Shown here in pieces: positions 45,769 through 57,257 of a stretch of 64,000 nt of DNA. How positions within the stretch are numbered: position 1 is the stretch's first letter; each line of letters starts with the position of its first letter. Where the stretch lies: contig CAXHWN010002627.1 in the NCBI GenBank assembly GCA_964020975.1, positions 35,001-99,000 of the forward strand. The letters are read 5' to 3'. Both the position numbers and the translations under genes were made by a program. The notes under the pieces were generated by a model, which saw nothing but the letters and a program-made list of their open reading frames with translations, searched no databases and was not told the origin of the DNA. This stretch comes from Hermodice carunculata (lineage: Eukaryota; Annelida; Polychaeta; Eunicida; Amphinomidae).

Positions 45769-46308
45769 TATGTTCAGTGTCACCTGCATGACAATACTGC
45801 CATGCTCCTTTCACTTAAAAAATTAGAAAAAACAAACAAACAAAAAAACTTGCTAAACTATAAACTAATTGCAGCAAAATCTTTGTTTCTCATTGATTTC
45901 ATCATGATCTCTTGAGAGTTCTGACTTTTTTTTTTTTTTGTAAATAAAAAAGCACCCAGAGTTTATACTCTCCTGGATTTTATGTGAGTTCAGGTAAAAT
46001 ATTTTGCCTTTTCTTTGACACCCCCCCCCCCCCAGCAAAAAAAAAAAAAAAAATGAATAAAAATTTTGTCAAAACAGCTTAAATTTTGTTGATATTTCAG
46101 GTAAAATCAGTAAAAGTCAGTGGGATCTCTGAAACCAAAACACTGTTCGTATTCTCTTTCTTCCTGCCCTGTTGGCATGATCACACAATCCAAAGACCCA
46201 TCAGGGTACAACTCTTCAATTTCTGGACATGGTGCTGAGTCAAATCATGTATATATGGGATGTGCTATTTTCTGATTTTATCTCACGAACATTTGGTGGG
46301 ATCCAGGA

Positions 46309-46530
46309 CTCAACATTAAGGCAAGCCCGATTGTCGGGGACAAGTGAAATTTAACAAGAGACACATAAAATTGCAAATTACAAGCCCTAGTGGACAACCA
46401 GTAAATCCCAGTGGACAATAAATTATTTGGCACTTCCAGGACTTCAAATGATACATTTTATCTTGAAATCAACTGTGCTGAGAGAGAAAATATCTAGTAA
46501 CCTCAAAGAACATAAAAGAAATTTCCATAC
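46309..46530 (+). mobile_element. Fragment with CAGGACTCAACATTAAGGC terminus
   Basis: The terminus resembles the inverted end near 54,474 (CTAGCCTTAATTTGGAACCC TG). Both are followed by GACAAGTG-like words also present in the hAT-like element at 21,248. Probably a decayed hAT-type fragment. No second end is identified. Confidence 0.4.
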
Positions 46531-46533
46531 CGT

Positions 46534-46820
46534 AAATAAACAGTGACTTTATTATCAAAATGAACAAAGAATAGATAAGATCATGATGGGTGATAATAGG
46601 GGTTTTTACATACCAATGTTTCAAAAGCATCAGAAAGATTCAATTTGCACTTTACCTATAGGGTACTAGATTGAAATGTTCATTGAACACATTTTCACTA
46701 AATCCTTTCTAATGTATAATCATGAAGCTCCAGCAGTGTGGCTCTATCTCCTCACATTGACAGCTTGAAGCACAGGGTATTTTGAGTAATTCCTCAAAGT
46801 GACATCAGATGGCAGCACAC
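46534..46820 (+). repeat. Dispersed ~290-bp repeat, copy B
   Basis: Same-orientation partner of 24,480-24,768. See that entry for the shared blocks. Confidence 0.8.
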
Positions 46821-46864
46821 TTATCAGTGAGTCTTTACAAGCACCACTTTGCATTCCTGCTTTG

Positions 46865-47103
46865 TTAACCCTTTCCCCTTAAATTAAGACCAAGTCCACA
46901 GTTTTCCTTGGCATGGGTTGGGCACTTAGAGCCCAACCCATGCCGAGGAAAGCTGTTGTCCTGGGTCATGTTGTCTTGACAGGTCTCATCTTCAATTCTC
47001 AGTCAAATTGTTTTTCATTGCTGTTGAAATCGGTTAAAAATGCTGAAGCAGACGACATTTGACCACCAGCCGGTTTTGGCTGGTTTTAGGGGGAAAGGGT
47101 TGA
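46865..47103 (+). mobile_element. TTAA hairpin MITE, copy C
   Basis: Left TTAACCCTTTCCCCTT, right AGGGGGAAAGGGTTGA. The hairpin arms run from CCACAGTTTTCCTTGGCATG (46,896 on) and end GAGGAAAGCTGTTG, with about 26 of 28 paired. This is among the best-preserved copies. Confidence 0.88.
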
Positions 47104-47397
47104 ATAAATTCATTAATTAACAAAGTACAATAACCAAAAAAATTACAGGTTTTTTTAGGAATTTGGTAGCTAGGGCAGAAGGTTATGGAGAAAGTTGAAT
47201 GAGATATTTTAATGAAAGACAGGCACAGATTATCTGATAAAAACAATGAATAAAAACAGGTCTATCATATAAGCATCACAAAAACCAACACTTCACGAGA
47301 TAATCTGATTTCCAAATAAAAAATTTTAAATGTAAACACTGTTAAAATTTGTATTAATATTAACCAAAATATCTTTGCGAGGGTCTAATGTCATGCA

Positions 47398-47574
47398 CAG
47401 GTACAGATCTAGTCTTCAAAAATTTATAGCCAAAATTGGGAATATTAGCATAATTAACAACAATTTTGTAGTGGCCCTTTTATAATTCATGTTAAAGCCA
47501 TTTACACATTTCATTAGCCAAATTCAAGAAACCTTAGCATTTGGCTAATTGGCTAATGGTCAGAGCGGTCCCTG
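47398..47574 (+). mobile_element. CAGG...CCCTG MITE with 5-bp target duplication ATGCA
   Basis: The ends CAGGTACAGATCTAG and GCGGTCCCTG are bordered on both sides by ATGCA (47,393-47,397 and 47,575-47,579). The internal words TATAGCCAAAATTGGGAA, AATTCATGTTAAA and TTAGCATTTGGCTAATT are shared with 62,599-62,785 and with the fragment at 60,948. Confidence 0.82.
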
Positions 47575-49023
47575 ATGCAACATGTTAATTGTCAGACTGT
47601 TATTGTGAATTTCTTTCACATATTACAGATGTGTAATCGGAAAAATGTAATGAAACAACATCAAGTATAAATGAAACTGAAAAAATAACAAATATATAAG
47701 AAACAAAGAGAATAGATACGTCTGCATTCACAAATTGATGAATTGGCATTTAGAGCCTATGCTGAACAAAATGTGGGACTAGTAAATTTCTTTTCAGATT
47801 CAGTGTGGGCAAGTAACTTTCTTGAGGGGGACAAGGAAATATTATCTCCATGTGGCCAAAATCCTTATGTCAATCCCTGGGATATAGAGTTAGATTTGAT
47901 GAAAACTGGAATTTTTGTCATAATTATATCATGCAGTTCAGAATGTTTTGTCATCTGTACTTCAATGCAGGCTAGATGGAGCCAGCATAAGATGGCAGAA
48001 CAAGAAGTGATGTATGTTACACAATGTGCTGTAATGGTGATAATGACAAGAATAAGGTGCCTATAAGCTCACATTTCTAATTGGTATTGAGAAGAGCACA
48101 TACATGGTGAATTGTTTGGTCTAATATGTTTTGTGCGTGGGTGACTTATCAGGAAGGTATCAGGAAGGTTTACATAGCAGGATTCATATAAAGACTATTT
48201 TATACCAACTGTTATGTTGGTACATGTACATACACGCAGCATGATACTTAAGTGGGTGGATAGAACAGGTCAAATGTAGTATACAGTTAATGAGTGAAGG
48301 CATGGGTATATATGGCACTCCTTTATGAAAGGTGTTTTTTTTTTTTAAATAGGGATCTGAAATTTAAAAGAGTGGGTCCTGGAGTGTACATAATTTTCAA
48401 ACAGCGTGAAACCATTCTCCACAGACCAGTCAATAACACTGATTCAGTCAATCAAGATTAGGGGCCCTAGACTGACATTGCCATTCAATGAAAGAGTTGC
48501 TATTTTAGTTTTTGAACATTTATTTAAAATGATATATCCGCATGCATTCAGCAAGATATATTTACATTGGTCCTGTGGGGATACACCATCAATGCCTGGC
48601 TCTTTAAAAAAAAAAAAAAAAAACTAGATTCCTGGTCATTCAGTATGATGTCAATGAGGGATCTTTATTGGCCATCAGTTTGTAAATATATTCTTACTTT
48701 TTACTTTCTCAGTACCACATTTTGGACTGAGTCAAAAGCTTTCCTATATACACATGTAAAAGCTTTATTTTGCAAGGGTGACTTGATTAGGGAAATAGAG
48801 ATGTATTTTCCTAATCTTCCCCAAGCCCCTCGTGCAATCAAAATACAATAATACTTGACACACATGGTTACAATAGCAATTAGCAGGCTATAATAACTTG
48901 ACATAATTATAGTGAATCATGTGACTTCTTTCATTATCCATTAGTTTTTATTGTACTATATGATTGTAACTGTCCCGCTTGAATCTGTTGCAAGAACGAG
49001 ACTTCTTTTATATGGCATAGGTG

Positions 49024-49356
49024 TCAACGCCCGAAGCTCTGTAACCGGGAGACCTTTCCAAAACTTGCATGAAAACAAAGAAAGTAGTCATTTTTGCTGC
49101 AAAATGCTGTTATTTTAATCAGTTTTGTGGTCTCCAGAATGGGAGGCTCCCAGTGAGAACAGGAGAGTTGACAGCTATGATACGACAGAGACTTCCATAT
49201 GACAGCACCAGAATACACAAAAAGATAATTCAAGTAGTTTCCCCTTGGTTTGGGCAAGCAGAGGTGATCATATGTTGATGATCTCAAACTCACATCACAT
49301 GTATATTTCACATACATGAACAGATCCCTTGGATATAGTGGTGCCATATTATTCAT
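49024..49356 (-). pseudogene. 3' end of a Jockey/CR1-like LINE ORF2
   Basis: The minus-strand frame of 110 codons reads MNNMAPLYPRDLF, LRSSTYDHLCLPKPRGNYLN, FVYSGAVIWKSLS. It matches the closing region of Jockey/CR1-group ORF2 (N.AP.YL.DLF...LRSS...L.LP.PR.NYLK.SF.YSGA..WN.LP). The frame is open to the stop at 49,024, but nothing upstream of it is LINE-like, so the copy is severely 5'-truncated. About 22 residues after the motif look unrelated. Confidence 0.85.
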
Positions 49357-49664
49357 TATCTTCTACATACATGGGTATTGCCTTTCTGTAAATAATTGTT
49401 TATGAATTGTTAGCCAGTGTCACCTACACATTTTGCATATTAAATTTTTTATAACTATGAAAACCATTAATGCTTAGGACTTGGAACACAGCAAATTTAT
49501 GTAGCCTTCTTAACTTGGCAAGGAAAAACCCTATCAGGATCTTTCTATATTCTACAGCAGAAATAGAGAGGTCATACACAATAGCTATTTTAGATGTCAT
49601 TGCCTCTGAATTCAGTGGACGCATACTTGTATGTAGTATCTGTCCAAGGGCAGATCCGTATGCA

Positions 49665-50560
49665 CAGGGTTTGCACAGGTCCTTGAAGTTCTTGATAGTA
49701 CTTGAATTTGCTACATTCATTTTCAAGGCCTTTAAAACCTTTAAAATCCAGAATTTTGGACAAAGGTCCTGGAAAAGTCCTTGAATTTTATCTTTAAGCA
49801 TGACCCAATGAGGCAAGTTGCCAAGAAATATGACTATTTTCCACAAAATTTAGCATTTATGAACTTGAATTACATTAAGATGAACACATTTTGCTGTCAT
49901 TTTCCTTTGAAGTGGCTGGCAAATTCCATTTGTCAAAATGTAACACTGCAAATTACAAAGTATCTTTTTGCTTTTAACCCCCTTTAACCCATGTAGGTTT
50001 GGCAGTTCTTATCAAATCAGGCCTAACCAATTATGTGAGTCTTATTTACATGTACAGCCTACTTTTAGGGACAAATACACAGTATCAAACGTACAGGTAA
50101 CAAAGTACATCACCCTCCTAGAAAAGAAACTGGGGCATTCTTGTGAAAAATGTGCATGGCGATAGGTACATATTCAGGTCTAGTTTTACCCATATTTAGT
50201 TGTAGCAATTTTATAGACTAGATAGATTCAATTTCAGGAATACAACCCACACTGGCTGTAGGCCTACATAAGTCACAGTAAACTCATAAAATAATCCATA
50301 TTGAATTTATCTTTTGAAAGGACTGACGGTAATATGATCCACATTTCGGCTTCTTTGTAAGTTTGTGGAATTTCAAAAATTGAGTTTGATTCATATATGG
50401 CTGGAATAATATGCATTGGTTTTATTAGTAGAGGGTTGAAAAGTGATGATATAAACAATTTGTCTGTTGTGTTCTATTGCTGGATCTGGTCCTTGAAAAC
50501 TTGATTTAAGTGCTTGAAAAAGTCGTTGAAAGTCCTTTTCAGGAACCTGTATGAACCCTG
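49665..50560. mobile_element. CAGGGTT...AACCCTG element, ~0.9 kb (hAT-like)
   Basis: Left CAGGGTTTGCACAGGTCCTT, then GAAGTTCTTGA. Right AGTCCTTTTCAGGAACCTGT, then ATGAACCCTG. The flanks TATGCA and TATGTA are a 6-bp duplication with one change. Subterminal CCTTGAA words occur at both ends. The interior has no transposase. Confidence 0.72.
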
Positions 50561-50699
50561 TATGTAGCAAAGGTTTTGCAGTTTAACCAGGAGTGACATG
50601 CCCTAAGACAACAAGGAAGACTTGAGAGATGGCTGTATATAGAAAGCAGCAGAATGTTAAGCTGTGCTGCTGTTGTTGCCTTGGAACAGCTTTTACACA

Positions 50700-50956
50700 A
50701 TGACTGTTAGGGTTACTCAGTCCCTTGGTGTGCTCTAGGAGCATTGTGCCTAAAGCATGCTGAGGAAAGCAGTTGATCTGGAGCATCAGCTGCCATGTAA
50801 CTACAAGCATACTGGTACTTGAATGAAAGGTCTTTTTACCAGCAAAATGAATAGCATCCATAGGCCTTGAAAATTCATGTTTCTGTCTTCCGACCGACCC
50901 TGCTCTAAACCAGCTGACTCAACTTTAATATTTTCAGTTGGCTCTGAAAGAGTTAA
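50700..50956 (+). mobile_element. TTAA hairpin MITE, CTCTTTCA subfamily, copy G (left end lost)
   Basis: The right end GGCTCTGAAAGAGTTAA matches copy F. It shares GCATACTGGTACTTGAATG and AAAGGTCTTTTTAC with F. The hairpin is decayed (GCTGAGGAAAGCAGTTGATC remains). The left border could not be fixed. Confidence 0.65.
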
Positions 50957-51599
50957 ATTTCAGGTCAATGCTTGCATTGAGGGATGAAACCCCCATTATA
51001 TTTACTGTATATTCTCATATTAGCATAAAGGCGTATAACTTTTGTTGCGTCACTTTTTAAAATAAAGTGTGCAGTTGGTGTTGTGCAGACACCTTTCATT
51101 GAAAACATTCAAAATAAAAAAGGCGAGTCTATAAATAGAATCAAAAGTTATGCTAGTGTTTACCTGTCATAGCCAGGAAACACGTGCTCCGAGCACGGCT
51201 TGCCAGCATTACATCACTGTGTATGAATATGTGATTTGCCCTAGAGCTGTTTATAAAACTCATCATGGAAAAAATATCTGTCAAACCATACAACACAAAC
51301 AGGCTGATAAGCTCATGTAATAGTCTAGCTGAAACAGTGGGTTAATTACAGGTAAATGGCCCCCCCCAAAGGTGTCAGCACACGACAACCAAGAACTATT
51401 TAGTGCGGTAACCTGCACCTGTTTGGCCGCAATGGTGTATTCATACCTTGAGTGTTTCAGTTTAAGAGTCTACTCACCAACACTGGACAAAATGTAAGAA
51501 TGTCATCATCCACTGTGGGTGATATTAGAGGTAATACCCATGATGCATATGGATTGTACAGTAAATTAGACCGCATGGTGGAACACAGCATTGGGTATA

Positions 51600-51780
51600 C
51601 AGTAAAACGTCCATATACCGAACATCCTTGGGACCGGAAAAAAAGTGTTTGGTATAATAGTGAGGTGTTTGGTATAGGGAGGTTTGCTAACATTGGAAGT
51701 ATATATTTGGGACCTAGAATGGTGTTCAGTACAGAGGGGTGTTCGGTATATGGAGGTGTTCAGTTAGAGAGGTTTTACTG
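51600..51780. mobile_element. CAGTAAAAC MITE, 181 bp, TA-flanked
   Basis: CAGTAAAACGTCCATATACC at the left and GAGGTTTTACTG at the right, with TA outside each. GGTATA(A/G)...GAGGTGTTTGGTATA words fill the middle. A 179-codon open frame runs through it but is a by-product of the element. Confidence 0.85.
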
Positions 51781-52253
51781 TAGATGTATGGGTACAGGAG
51801 TGAAAGTGCTAGCCTGCCACGACACTTTTAGGAAGATAGGAAACATTAATTTTATCAGTCACTCACAAAAGACAAGAATGAAGACACTTGATTTGGTGAA
51901 AATATGTTTACTTGATTACATCGATACGCTGATTTTCTCGATTAAGATTTTGCCACTCAGAGATGTCTCAATCGATTATTTCCGTAGTTAGTGCAGCATT
52001 TAATGTAAATACAAGATGGATCTGTCAAAATAAGTAAAGAGGAAGTAGCTTTGCTATTTGTCACTTTGGTTCATATGAAATGTTTCGAATGAGAGTTCCA
52101 GATGAGCCCTATCAGGATATATTTGCCCTATGTCAACAGTTTTCGTAATCAGGAGTGAAAAAGTATAGGCCCATATGTTTTACATGGATTGCGCTCAAGC
52201 CAAGTCTATATTAATTGCTAAATGCATAGCCTAGTTGTTGGCATATGCATGCA

Positions 52254-52422
52254 CAGTGAAACCTCCGTGACTGAACTCTTCCATATACTGAACACTTTTT
52301 CTCTGTTCCACTTGTATATTTTCATTATTTATAAGCAAACCTTCTAATTAATGCTGAACACCTCTCTATACGAAACACTCTTGTCCAATCCCAAGGGCGT
52401 TGTGTATCTGGAGGTTTCACTG
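52254..52422. mobile_element. CAGTGAAACCTCC MITE, 169 bp
   Basis: The inverted ends CAGTGAAACCTCC and GGAGGTTTCACTG are perfect over 11+ bp. The middle has CTGAACACTTTTTCTC and TTTTCATTATTTATAAGCAA, as in 26,934-27,061. Confidence 0.85.
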
Positions 52423-52558
52423 AATACATTCCCAGCTGATTGTGAATGTGGAGGAACCAAAGGACTGAGAGTAAAGCAGTGTGCACAGTCAGCGTGGTAG
52501 CAGCTCTTTGCACCCGCCTCCCATGCCAACAACCCAACCCGGGTAACAGAGGTAAAAC

Positions 52559-52638
52559 TTAACCCTCTGAACCCTAAGGGCCGATATATTGGCCCTAAAT
52601 ACATTGAGTTACAAAAACCTTAGGACCCAGAGGGTTAA
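52559..52638. mobile_element. 80-bp TTAA mini-element (copy J)
   Basis: TTAA borders enclose CCCTCTGAACCCTAAGG and CCTTAGGACCCAGAGGG, inverted with three mismatches. The core GGGCCGATATATTGGCCC is palindromic. Very short for a TTAA element. Confidence 0.8.
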
Positions 52639-53378
52639 AAAGGCTCAAACCTGTTACTTCAGAGCCAACCATGCACTGTAATGTAGCTTGTTGTGGAGTA
52701 ACCAACCCACAAGATAGAAAGCTGTTGCTCAATGTTTTCTTCTAATCAGGAAAGGGTTGCTGTGACTGATTACACTGATGGTTTGCCAATGATTTTAAGT
52801 AGCATGCATTAATTTTGGAAGACCTCTTTTGTACCACTGGCACAGGGCTCAAAGTTAAACACTTTGTCATCACAAGCCAAAGTTGCTTGTTAGTAACAAT
52901 TTGACTTGGCTCCTGTGCCAGCTTAAACACAGTTTCTGAGAACTTTGCAGTCTTACTTGCCAAGGTGTCCAGTTCACAGAAATTTGCTTTGCTGAAAGGT
53001 TTTATTTTTGTTGGGATCTTGGTAGTGATGGGCTCAGTTCAACCATTTGCTTGTCCCTCTTCCATGTATATGTATTGCATGTTTCTGTTTTTACATGTAC
53101 ATCTGGTACGTGTCAGTGTAACAAGTAACATGTAGAAGTTATTTGTGGAAACAAATGACAGCATTCATATAGTGATTCCATTATATTGCTACTCAATACT
53201 TGTGTTAATGATGATGATATTTAACCAGGTGATTGTTCAGAATTCTGTTGGGGAGTGGGTGTGGCAGATGATGGACGCCAGAGTAGGCCCTAACTGCCTG
53301 CTGTCAAACACTGGCTTGATTGTCTCAGTGGCTTCCAGGCATTGATATGCCAGAAACAATAGCTTAAAATCATATATA

Positions 53379-53556
53379 CAGTGAAATCTTCCTTTTAAGA
53401 CCACCTAAGGGACTGGAAAATGTGGTCTTAATAGGGGAGTGGTCCTAATGGGGATGTAATTTTATGAAGGAAAAACAGAAACAGGTCTGTAAATTGGTGG
53501 TCTTTAATATAGAAATGGTCTCTTTATGGAGGTGGTCTCAGTTGGAGATCCTACTG
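53379..53556. mobile_element. CAGTGAAATCTTCC MITE, 178 bp, TA-flanked
   Basis: CAGTGAAATCTTCCTTTTAAGACCACC at the left (read in two blocks) and GGTGGTCTCAGTTGGAGATCCTACTG at the right, TA on both sides. GGTCTTAAT and GGTCCTAAT words repeat inside. Confidence 0.85.
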
Positions 53557-54257
53557 TATATATGTATATATATATTTCTGTCACACAAAAGAGCAGAGGC
53601 CAAATGGCAGTTTGCTACCTGAAGAGAGTATGTTTTGGATTGCAGTTTGGTGAATATCAGATCATGAAGTTCTTACAGAGGCAGAGACATCTCTATGGGG
53701 GTGACCAATTAATAGCAATAGTCCTTTGGCCAATTGATCGCAAACTTGTACTAGTCCTGATTTGAATCTTCTAGCTAAACACAACAGTGCGTAGTTTATA
53801 TGTAATTGTGACAGTAGTGAATCATTTTAGCAGCAAAACAGGCTTTCACTCATCTCAAATATTGCCAGTACATAATTGAAAGAAAAATTCTACCAAAATG
53901 TAATTTTTTTTTTTGCACTAAAAGAACAATTCTTTATACCTTTTGTAACATTGTATAACCTGAATCCAGCTAGAACTAATTACACCTTCAAAAATTACAT
54001 TCTAACATGTTACCAAATCAAACCTGAGAAAAAAACTGTCGGTTGTGATTGAGTAATGTGTTGGTTTAGTTCATGCAGTGTGTGATGGGTTACTACTGTA
54101 AGTGTAACATAATTAACCTAAAATAAAGTCAAATACTGAAGGTATCTTATCGCATGATGCGGGAGATTCTCAAAACTGTAAATATATGTACCAGGGAACA
54201 GAGAAATTGTCTTTGGTTCACCTTGAACACCCGTCATTCCTAAAAAAAGGGGAAAAA

Positions 54258-54474
54258 GGTCCAGCTGTGACCTTTGGGACAAGTCAGCTGGCCCTTGGGG
54301 CAGGTCAACACTGACACCCCTTGTGGCAGGTCAACACTGACACAAACTTGCAGTCTTTAGGCTGAAAAAAAAAACAAACTAGTACAAGGGACAAGTACTT
54401 GTCAGCTGATGTGAGCCTAAGGCCCATGTTACTTGCCCTGCTGGTGGGCTAGCCTTAATTTGGAACCCTGGTGT
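54258..54474 (-). mobile_element. Decayed hAT-like fragment with CAGGGTTCCAAATTAAGGC terminus
   Basis: The minus-strand terminus CAGGGTTCCAAATTAAGGCT parallels 46,309. The region repeats GGCAGGTCAACACTGACAC twice and has GGACAAGTACTTGTC. Confidence 0.4.
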
Positions 54475-54672
54475 CAATTTTAGTCACATACAGGATGATA
54501 AGCATATCCCACTAGGCTGTCTGGGTTAGTGCGACCTGATCTGTGTAACAGCCATGGATTTCATCATCTACATGTAAGCAGGTTGGATATCATTGATAAG
54601 TGGTTGGTTGTCTTGAAAAAGTTAATCTTCGGAAAATCATGGTGCAGAGCTGTTCTGTGCTAAATTTGAACT

Positions 54673-54790
54673 TAACTGGACTAGGGAAAGTGCCAAATTG
54701 TGAAGGTTTCTTTTAACTGGAATAGGGAAAGTGCTAAATTGTGAAGGTATATTGACTGGAATAGGGAAAGTGCTAAATTGTGAAGGTTTA
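54673..54790 (+). repeat. ~40-bp minisatellite, three copies
   Basis: ACTGGAATAGGGAAAGTGCT, then AAATTGTGAAGGT, occurs three times head to tail with spacings of 41 and 40 bp. Differences are few. Confidence 0.93.
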
Positions 54791-55053
54791 GTAGCAGAAA
54801 GTAAACATATTAAAGCATAATTTATTGTGAAAGGCATATAATATATAATGCAACTTATGTAGAAACTGGGAAATAAGTAATGAGCGGATGAAATGGGTAA
54901 CAAAAAAGATTAAACTTACTGTCACTAGAGTGTAGGCATTGTTAGACTGGGAGAAGATTCTCTGTGTGAGGAAAGAAAGAAAAGGAAGATTTCAACTAAT
55001 TTATTTACTATTTATTGCAAAAATTGCAATCACCAAGGTATGATCAAGTGTGG

Positions 55054-55058
<5 letters not shown>

Positions 55059-55108
<50 letters not shown>

Positions 55109-55130
55109 TGTGTGTGTGTGTGTGTGTGTG
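55059..55130. repeat. (TA)n/(TG)n compound microsatellite
   Basis: Pure TA to about 55,105, then GCGTG and pure TG. Confidence 0.95.
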
Positions 55131-56162
55131 TACATATGTAGCATATTTATTCCCATTGTAGCGCATACCCTAACAGAAGCACACCACCTACCTTTTAATC
55201 TTGGGGATTTAATTAGAAATTCAATATTTTTCAATATTTTAAAAAATTAACTGCTTCAGATTAAGGAAGATGGATCACTGTGTTATTTTATGCTATATGG
55301 ACTCAACAATCAGTGCAACTGCTTGATGGTAGTGTAAATTAAGACATATTATTATCACAAAACTCTGTGAAAACCATGTCTGCTCCAGGAAATCTTTGCA
55401 TTAGCACAGCATGCCACTGTTTGAATGAATATGGTAATATATAAAGATGAAAAAAAAAAGAGATTTGTTTTGGTTTGTCAACTGTAGCCAGAAACTGTAC
55501 AAACCCCCATAAATCAGTGAAAAAAAATTTTAAAAATGGCACTGGATTAATTACAGTTAACATCAAAGTTTAAAAATGCAAAAAGTACATGAGGGTTTAA
55601 CTTTGTTGTGTGCTTAGTTATGGCTGGATCTGCTTTGGATACAGTTGACACAGCAGTGTGATAGAGATTTTCAAGTATGGCTGCATCATGTGGGAAATAT
55701 TTGAAGTGACAATTTTTTATGTAAAGTTTCACATATCTGTGTTGTAGGGATGGGTTGTCATTAATTCATGGAAATACCCATTTGCGTCGATACTGTGCTT
55801 TGTGAAGAGTGCATCATGACACATATATATTGTTACTCTTAGCATTTCAAGATTTTTGATAGTTACTGAAACAAAAGTACTATAGTCATGAAATGATGTT
55901 CACCTTTTACTATCGATTCGGGACCCCTATAATAAATAGGACCCCATACTGATCAAAATGTGTGGTAGGGTCAAGTTTATCAGCTACTTCCCAATTCATA
56001 GCTATAGATAAAACATATTTTGTCTCAGTTTACAATGTTGTGCCAGCAAATATGAAAGAACATGTCAGTGAGCTACAGTAGTGCTGATAAGACAGTCCAA
56101 TCACTTCACAGGTTCTTAGGCTAATTAGCACCTGGTGCTCTGCCACTTTTTGAAGCAGAATT

Positions 56163-56405
56163 TTAACCCTTTCCCCCTTGAATGAAGACTGAGTCAACAG
56201 CTTTCCTTGGTATGGTTTGGTACACCAAGTACCCAACCCATGCCAAGGAAAGCTGTTGACCTGGGGCATTTGATCTTGATAGGGCTCATCGACAATTCTC
56301 AGTCAAAATTGTTTTTCATTACTGTTGAAATTAGCTGAAAACACTAAAGCAGATGACATTTGGCTGCCCGCTGGTTTTGGCCAGTTTAAAGAGGGAAAGG
56401 GTTAA
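56163..56405 (+). mobile_element. TTAA hairpin MITE, copy D (best preserved)
   Basis: Perfect TTAA borders, ends CCCTTTCCCCCTTG and AGAGGGAAAGGG. Hairpin GTCAACAGCTTTCCTTGGTA ... CCAAGGAAAGCTGTTGAC with about 28 of 31 paired. The right half carries all family words (GCAGATGACATTTGGCTG, GGTTTTGGCCAGTTTAA). Confidence 0.9.
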
Positions 56406-57257
56406 TTATCTGCCTTCTTTATGCAAAGGCAGTTCCTGCAAATTGTATTTTCTGGCCAAGATGGACCCCCTGTTTATGCTGTTTAGAATATATACTGTGA
56501 ATGTACATGTACATTTATTTTCACAAGTTCTAATTTTGGTGGTTTCTGTATTTGGACCGTTCACTGAAACTTTAAATTCACTATTGTTGTTATAACTCCT
56601 ATCTATACTGTGTTAAAAATGGTTTTCACTGGATTCATATTAAGTGGCTGTGAACAGCGTTTCCATTCGAAATAATTTCAGGGGATCATGAAGGGAAATT
56701 CAGGGGAAAAGGCTAGATTTTCACCTATTTTACATGTAAATAAACAAGACTTGTGACCCGTTAGAACTTTCTCAAAGGGTATTTCAGGTTTTGAAAGGGT
56801 AATATATCCCCATTTGGGGGTTAATGGAAACACTGTTGAAGCATCAGCGAAATAAGCAAAAATTAAAACTCGGTGAAATTAAATGAATTCACAGTACTTA
56901 GTGCAGTACAAGGTACAAGTTTTAAAGTCTAAATTGGTCTCTGGGTTAAGCATGTTGGTATTTGTATGGAAGCTTTATTTATAGTACAAAACATTTGAAT
57001 ATTTGTTTGTTTGTTTGTTTCTTTTTAGCCACAGAATGGCTGATTAATAATACATTGTTATATATTGCCTTCATAGCAGCCGTCAGGGGCTCGCATTGCC
57101 AAATTTCTCCCCTTTTCTGTATTGTCAGAATATGAGTCTGCGGAACTGGTAAGACTGTGTCAGCAGAATGTTATGGGTTAACAGTTGATATTTTTTTACA
57201 TTCAGCAGGTGGTAATAGGGAAGGATAATTTCTTAAGTTTCCAGAAACCTCCACTAC

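Noticed and set aside
47743-48066. 107-codon open frame with fairly balanced composition (FRAYAEQNVGLVNFFSDSVW)
   Set aside because: No recognisable motif, no clear splice context, and the second half turns hydrophobic and Cys-rich. It is possible but unsupported.
51452-51991. 179-codon open frame, the longest in the window
   Set aside because: It runs through the CAGTAAAAC MITE at 51,600-51,780, which explains the YTEHPWDRK and GVFGIGRF-like words. There is no domain.
52690-52740. NPQDRKLLLNVF reading resembling QPIGR.LFR.F
   Set aside because: Only a loose resemblance. No acceptor or donor in phase 1 and no continuation.
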